Of a stretch of DNA of 9,313 bases, positions 6,089-9,313 are shown one piece after another. Numbering within the stretch: position 1 is the first letter of the stretch; every line of letters starts with the position of its first letter. The notes under the pieces were generated by a model. It was not told where the DNA came from. It was given only the letters and a program-made list of their open reading frames with translations, and searched no databases. The stretch comes from Chloroflexota bacterium (GTDB taxonomy: Bacteria > Chloroflexota > Limnocylindria > P2-11E), in NCBI GenBank assembly GCA_025350745.1, contig JANXXG010000355.1, forward strand, positions 1-9,313, in the 5' to 3' direction. The translations under genes and the position numbers were made by a program.

Positions 6089-7361
6089 GACGCCACGTCC
6101 GATCATCCCGTTCCGCCATCCGATCCGCGACGTCAGCGTCCGCGTACCCGCTTCCAAGAGCGTCACGAACCGCGAGCTCGTCCTGTCCGCCATCGCCGAG
6201 GGCCGCTCGCGGCTCCAGCTCGGGCCGCTCGATCCGGGCGATGACGTGCGCGCGATGCGCCAAGCGCTGGCGGCCCTCGGGTATCGGGTCGAGTGGGATC
6301 AGACGTTCCAGGTCACGGTCCATGGTGCTGGCGTGACGCTCCCCCACGCGACGGCGGCGGTGAACGCCGCCGAGGCGGGCACGGTCGGCCGATTCGCGCT
6401 CGCGCTCGCCGCCTGTGCGGAGGGCGAGACGCGGTTCGACGGCTCGGCGCGCCTGCGCGAGCGTCCGCTCGGCCCGCTGGTCGCGGCACTCCGCGATCTC
6501 GGCGCGTCGATCGATGCGGACGGGATGCCGCTGGCGGTGGCCGGACCGCTCCGGGGCGGTCGCGCGACGGTGCCCGGGAACCAGTCGAGCCAGTTCGCCT
6601 CGGCGCTCCTGCTGATCGCCCCACGGATGGCCGAGGGACTGGACCTCGAGATCACCGGCTCGCTCGTCTCCGCACCGTTCGTCGACCTCACGATCGCTGC
6701 GCTCGCGAAGCGCGGGGTCACCGTCGACACGTCATCGTCAGATCGCATCCGGATCGCCAACCAGAAGGTGAAGGCTCGCTCCCAGATGATCCCCGGGGAC
6801 GCTACCGCGGCGACATATCCGGCGGCGGCGGCCGCGATCTGCCGTGGCACTGTCACGATCGAGAATGTGGAGGCTCACGCCGGCAAGGGCGGTCAGGGCG
6901 ACGTCCGGTTCTTCGAGCTGCTCGAGGAGATGGGCTGCACCGTCGCGCGGGGGCGCGGACGCGTGACGGTGAGCCGCATCGGCGGTCTGCAGGGCATCGT
7001 CGCGAACGTCCGTGACTGCTCGGACGTGTTCCCGAGCCTCGCGGTCATCGCGACGCAGGCCGCGACGCCGACCGAGCTCGGTGGGATCGCCCACACCCGG
7101 CTCCAGGAGAGCGACCGCATCGCCGCGGTCGCGGCGGGGATCAATGCGCTCGGCGGCCGGGCCACCCCCTTCGCCGACTCGATCCGGATCGATCCGGCGC
7201 CGTTGCACGGGGGCATCGTCGACGCGATGGACGACCATCGCGTCGCCATGGCGTTCTCGATCCTCGGCCTCGAGGTACCCGGTGTCGCGATCGAGGGAGC
7301 CGAGAGCGTCTCGAAGACCTTTCCCGACTTCTACGCGATGGTCAGGGAGCTCGGCCGCTGA
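6087..7361 (+). CDS. aroA: 3-phosphoshikimate 1-carboxyvinyltransferase (EPSP synthase)
   Basis: Transfers the enolpyruvyl group of PEP to shikimate-3-phosphate, the sixth step of the shikimate pathway, in the cytoplasm. Family motifs in order are VPASKSVTNRELVLSAIAEG (substrate Lys24, Arg29), AGTVGRF near 97-103, RLRERPLGPLV, NQSSQFASALLL, SAPFVDLT, PGDATAATYP, DCSDVFPSLAVIAT (catalytic Asp313), RLQESDRI (Glu341, Arg344), DHRVAMAF and VSKTFPDF. With TTG 6087 the protein is 424 aa, close to the 427 aa of E. coli, and the key residues fall at matching numbers. ATG 6042 would add 15 residues encoded antisense to the neighbouring signal peptide and make two divergent genes overlap by 32 bases, so I prefer TTG, although it lacks a clear ribosome binding site. 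The PEP-site segment reads EAGTVGRF rather than NAGTAMRP, so glyphosate sensitivity cannot be read off directly. It converges on tyrA with a 14-base gap. Confidence 0.95.
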   Translation: MTPRPIIPFRHPIRDVSVRVPASKSVTNRELVLSAIAEGRSRLQLGPLDPGDDVRAMRQALAALGYRVEWDQTFQVTVHGAGVTLPHATAAVNAAEAGTVGRFALALAACAEGETRFDGSARLRERPLGPLVAALRDLGASIDADGMPLAVAGPLRGGRATVPGNQSSQFASALLLIAPRMAEGLDLEITGSLVSAPFVDLTIAALAKRGVTVDTSSSDRIRIANQKVKARSQMIPGDATAATYPAAAAAICRGTVTIENVEAHAGKGGQGDVRFFELLEEMGCTVARGRGRVTVSRIGGLQGIVANVRDCSDVFPSLAVIATQAATPTELGGIAHTRLQESDRIAAVAAGINALGGRATPFADSIRIDPAPLHGGIVDAMDDHRVAMAFSILGLEVPGVAIEGAESVSKTFPDFYAMVRELGR

Positions 7362-7368
7362 ACGGAGC

Positions 7369-7391
7369 CCTCGACCTACTCGAGGTCCTTT
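7369..7391 (+). terminator. Small hairpin plus T-rich tract at the aroA/tyrA convergence
   Basis: CCTCGA (7369-7374), loop CCTAC, TCGAGG (7380-7385), then TCCTTTT on the plus strand. The stem has six perfect base pairs and starts 7 bases after the aroA stop, extending into the 3' end of tyrA. It is short for an intrinsic terminator, so the call is tentative. Confidence 0.3.
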
Positions 7392-8092
7392 TCGATGTCG
7401 TCGAGCGCCGCGCGGAATCGCGCGAGGGCGGCGCGGACCTCGGCGGAGTTGCCTTTCAGTAGCGCCGATGCGAGCTCAGGTGGCGTTGCCGCCAGGCGGG
7501 TCGCGTCACGAAAACCGGGTCCGGCGAACTCGCTGACGTCGGCTCCGGTGCGGGCGAGCGCCAGCGCGACCGCGAGGGGCAGCCCGGACAGGATCGCGAC
7601 GATCCGGTCGTGCTCGACCGCGGACACGACGGTGGGCACCGCGCCGATCGACCGCACCAGCTCGCCCGCGGCGGCCATCGCCGATCCGTCCGAGCGGTCT
7701 GTCGGAACGAGGAAGAACGGCCGGCCGCGGAACAGGTCTGCGCGCGCTGCGCCGTATCCGCGCTCGGTGGTCCCAGCCATCGGGTGCCCGCCCACGATCG
7801 AACACGACGCAGGGGCCGACCTCGCGAAGGCCACTACATCGCGCTTCAGGCTGCCGACGTCGAGGAGGAGGGCCCCTCCAGAGCGCGCGGCCAGGGCCGC
7901 GAGCGTCGGCACGATCTGCGCCAGCGGCGTCGCCACGATGACCGCGTCCGCCGGCAACAGGTCGTCCAGCCGCGGGACCGGTCGGATGTCGCCCGTCCCG
8001 GCAGGGTCGTACGCCACGATGTCGTGATCGTCACGGAGCGCGAGCGCGAGCGAGCCGCCGATGAGGCCGCAACCCGCGATCCCGATACGCAT
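7376..8092 (-). CDS. tyrA: Prephenate (or arogenate) dehydrogenase, compact form
   Basis: NAD(P)-dependent oxidative decarboxylation of prephenate to 4-hydroxyphenylpyruvate, or of arogenate to tyrosine, in the tyrosine branch. The N-terminal Rossmann fold shows GCGLIGGS (7-14), ATPL (54-57) and DVGSLK (78-83, with the active-site Ser81). The catalytic block GGHPMAGTTERGYGAA has His103, and ADLFRGRPFFLVP follows. The C-terminal helical domain includes GPGFRDATRLA with Arg195. At 238 aa it is shorter than the usual 270-290 and lacks an ACT domain, so feedback by tyrosine through ACT is not expected. The usual SHLPH substrate motif is SGLPL here (169-173). The ATG shares one base with the stop of the DAHP synthase gene (TGATG), indicating coupled translation in one operon. 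Confidence 0.93.
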   Translation of the reverse strand: MRIGIAGCGLIGGSLALALRDDHDIVAYDPAGTGDIRPVPRLDDLLPADAVIVATPLAQIVPTLAALAARSGGALLLDVGSLKRDVVAFARSAPASCSIVGGHPMAGTTERGYGAARADLFRGRPFFLVPTDRSDGSAMAAAGELVRSIGAVPTVVSAVEHDRIVAILSGLPLAVALALARTGADVSEFAGPGFRDATRLAATPPELASALLKGNSAEVRAALARFRAALDDIEKDLE

Positions 8093-9120
8093 CAGGCCGC
8101 GGCGGCCACCGGTCGTCCGATGGCAGACGCGATCGCGGGCAGCATGGCCATGAGCTTCTCGAAGTTGTCGAACGTCAACGACTGGAAGCCATCCTTCAGC
8201 GCATGGTCAGGTGATGGATGGACCTCGATGAGCAACCCGTCGGCGCCGGCGGCGACCGCTGCCAGAGCGACGGGTGCCACGAGATACCACTTCCCGGTCC
8301 CATGCGAAGGGTCAGCCAGCACCGGGAGATGCGACAGCTTCTTGAGGAGCGGGATGGCGTTGATGTCGAACGTGTTCCGGGTGTACTTCTCGAACGTGCG
8401 GATCCCGCGCTCGCAGAGGATCACGTTGGGATTGCCCTTCGCGAGGATGTACTCCGCCGATAGGAGCAGCTCCTCGACGGTCGCCGCCATGCCCCGCTTC
8501 AGCAGGACCGGCTTCGCCTGCTCCCCGCAGGCGTCCAGCAGCGAGAAGTTCTGCATGTTGCGCGCGCCGATCTGCAGGCAATCCGCGTGCGACGCGACGA
8601 GCTCGACGTCGGTCGGCGTCAACACCTCTGTGACGATGGGCAGGCCCGTCGCCGCCCGGGCCTCACTCAACAGCTCGAGCCCCGACGGGCCGAGCCCCCG
8701 GAAGCTGTAGGGCGACGTGCTTGGCTTGTATGCACCCCCACGGAAGAGGACCGCGCCGGCGGCACGCACGGCCTTCGCGGTCGCCAGCGTCTGCTCGCGG
8801 GTCTCGACCGAGCACGGCCCGGCCATCACGGCCAGCGGCTGCCCCGCTCCGACCGGCACGCCGGCGATCCGGACCACGGTGTCCTCGGCGCGGACCTCGC
8901 GAGAGCTCAGCTTGAACGGTCGGCTGACCAGGACGATCTCCGCCACTCCCGGAAGCGATTCGAGCTGATCCGCGTACTCGCGGGCCGCGACGCCGAACGT
9001 ACCGATCGCCGTGCGCTCGGCGCCGGGCAGCGGGATCGCCGACAGCCCGAGCGCGCCGATCCGTTCGACGACGGCGTCGATCTCCGCCTTTGATGCATCG
9101 CGCTTCATGACGATGAGCAT
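8092..9120 (-). CDS. aroF: 3-deoxy-7-phosphoheptulonate (DAHP) synthase, type I-beta with N-terminal regulatory domain
   Basis: Condenses PEP and erythrose-4-phosphate, the committed step of the shikimate pathway. Residues 1-70 form the ferredoxin-like domain seen in Thermotoga maritima DAHP synthase ([10 protein letters not shown] at the start), which mediates tyrosine/phenylalanine feedback in that enzyme. The TIM barrel spans about 90-335. Motifs are [63 protein letters not shown] and [17 protein letters not shown]. The metal ligands Cys103, His273, Glu299 and Asp310 are each one position after the Thermotoga residues, and the 342-aa length is close to its 338, so it looks full length and active. 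The ATG directly follows the aroH stop (TAGATG), and its own stop overlaps the tyrA start by one base. No separate promoter or ribosome binding site is expected in this arrangement. Confidence 0.96.
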   Translation of the reverse strand: MLIVMKRDASKAEIDAVVERIGALGLSAIPLPGAERTAIGTFGVAAREYADQLESLPGVAEIVLVSRPFKLSSREVRAEDTVVRIAGVPVGAGQPLAVMAGPCSVETREQTLATAKAVRAAGAVLFRGGAYKPSTSPYSFRGLGPSGLELLSEARAATGLPIVTEVLTPTDVELVASHADCLQIGARNMQNFSLLDACGEQAKPVLLKRGMAATVEELLLSAEYILAKGNPNVILCERGIRTFEKYTRNTFDINAIPLLKKLSHLPVLADPSHGTGKWYLVAPVALAAVAAGADGLLIEVHPSPDHALKDGFQSLTFDNFEKLMAMLPAIASAIGRPVAAAA

Positions 9121-9313
9121 CTAGACGTCTACCGCCCAGGCCGGCCGCAGCTCCTTCGCACCGTGAAGGAACACGTGACGCACCTCATGCTGGGTCTTCG
9201 ATGTGTTCCAGCTGATGAGCGCCCGGATGCAGAGCGGCAGCGCGCCGGCGACCGGGATCTCGCGACCGCACATGAGCGGCACCTCGGTCCACCCGAGCTC
9301 GCGCGCCGCGAAC
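9121..9313 (-). CDS. aroH: Chorismate mutase, AroH class (N-terminus beyond window)
   Basis: The last 63 or so residues of a monofunctional AroH-type chorismate mutase, which rearranges chorismate to prephenate; the 5' part lies off the right edge. Against the Bacillus subtilis enzyme, the segment VPLMCGREIPVAGALPLCIRALI aligns with the active-site region: Cys (75 in B. subtilis), Glu three on (78) and Arg fifteen on (90) are all present. VRHVFLHGAKELRP follows, where the equivalent of Tyr108 is Phe. The protein ends soon after this block (AWAVDV), as is normal for the class. It is the most upstream gene of the minus-strand operon visible here, feeding prephenate to TyrA two genes downstream. 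Confidence 0.92.
   Translation of the reverse strand, partial: FAARELGWTEVPLMCGREIPVAGALPLCIRALISWNTSKTQHEVRHVFLHGAKELRPAWAVDV

Noticed and set aside
6074..6193. N-terminal extension of the lipoprotein to 6193
   Set aside because: It would bury the signal peptide behind 40 residues and run antisense through the conserved aroA start. ATG 6073 has a good ribosome binding site.
5535..6347. Minus-strand frame of 270 codons crossing the lipoprotein start and aroA
   Set aside because: It would overlap two supported genes and reads as Arg-rich sequence with no motif.
1..9313. Search for CRISPR arrays, tRNA or rRNA genes, transposases, att sites and long direct repeats
   Set aside because: Nothing convincing was seen by eye on either strand. 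Nearly all of the window is accounted for by protein-coding genes.

Overview
This is a GC-rich bacterial window, densely packed with short intergenic gaps, several GTG/TTG starts and repeated 4-bp GTGA gene overlaps. Gene content suggests a soil or groundwater Chloroflexota-like or actinobacterial-like organism: an ECF sigma factor of SigE type, an LMF1-family membrane protein, an NBR1-like Ig domain fused to a phosphodiester glycosidase, and a thermotogal/firmicute-type DAHP synthase beside AroH chorismate mutase. The phylum is inference only; no rRNA or other marker is present.

Left part (1-1516, minus strand): an ECF sigma factor is followed, with a GTGA stop/start overlap, by a membrane-anchored NfeD/ClpP-class serine protease that runs off the left edge. 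The protease carries an unusual basic cytoplasmic N-terminal tail of about 43 residues before its single membrane segment. The pair looks like a sigma factor with a built-in regulator/protease. Its upstream divergent spacer (1447-1519) holds a strong hairpin and a 7-bp inverted repeat.

Centre left (about 1520-4333, plus strand): an LMF1-family (lipase maturation factor-like) multi-pass membrane protein, then a secreted protein with an NBR1-like Ig domain followed by an NAGPA-type phosphodiester glycosidase domain. Both probably act at or outside the membrane.

Centre right (4347-6073, minus strand): a lipoprotein with a probable papain-like C39-type cysteine peptidase domain, coupled by a second GTGA overlap to a TMEM175-family potassium channel.

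Right part (6087-9313): an aromatic amino-acid block. aroA (EPSP synthase) is on the plus strand. Converging on it from the right edge is a tightly packed minus-strand operon, aroH (chorismate mutase, partial) - DAHP synthase - tyrA (prephenate dehydrogenase). Together these cover the first and sixth steps of the shikimate pathway, the chorismate branch point and the tyrosine branch. No tRNA, rRNA, CRISPR array, insertion sequence or long repeat was seen. The longest stretch without a gene is the 73-base divergent spacer at 1447-1519 (about 109 bases if the sigma factor starts at its internal GTG).
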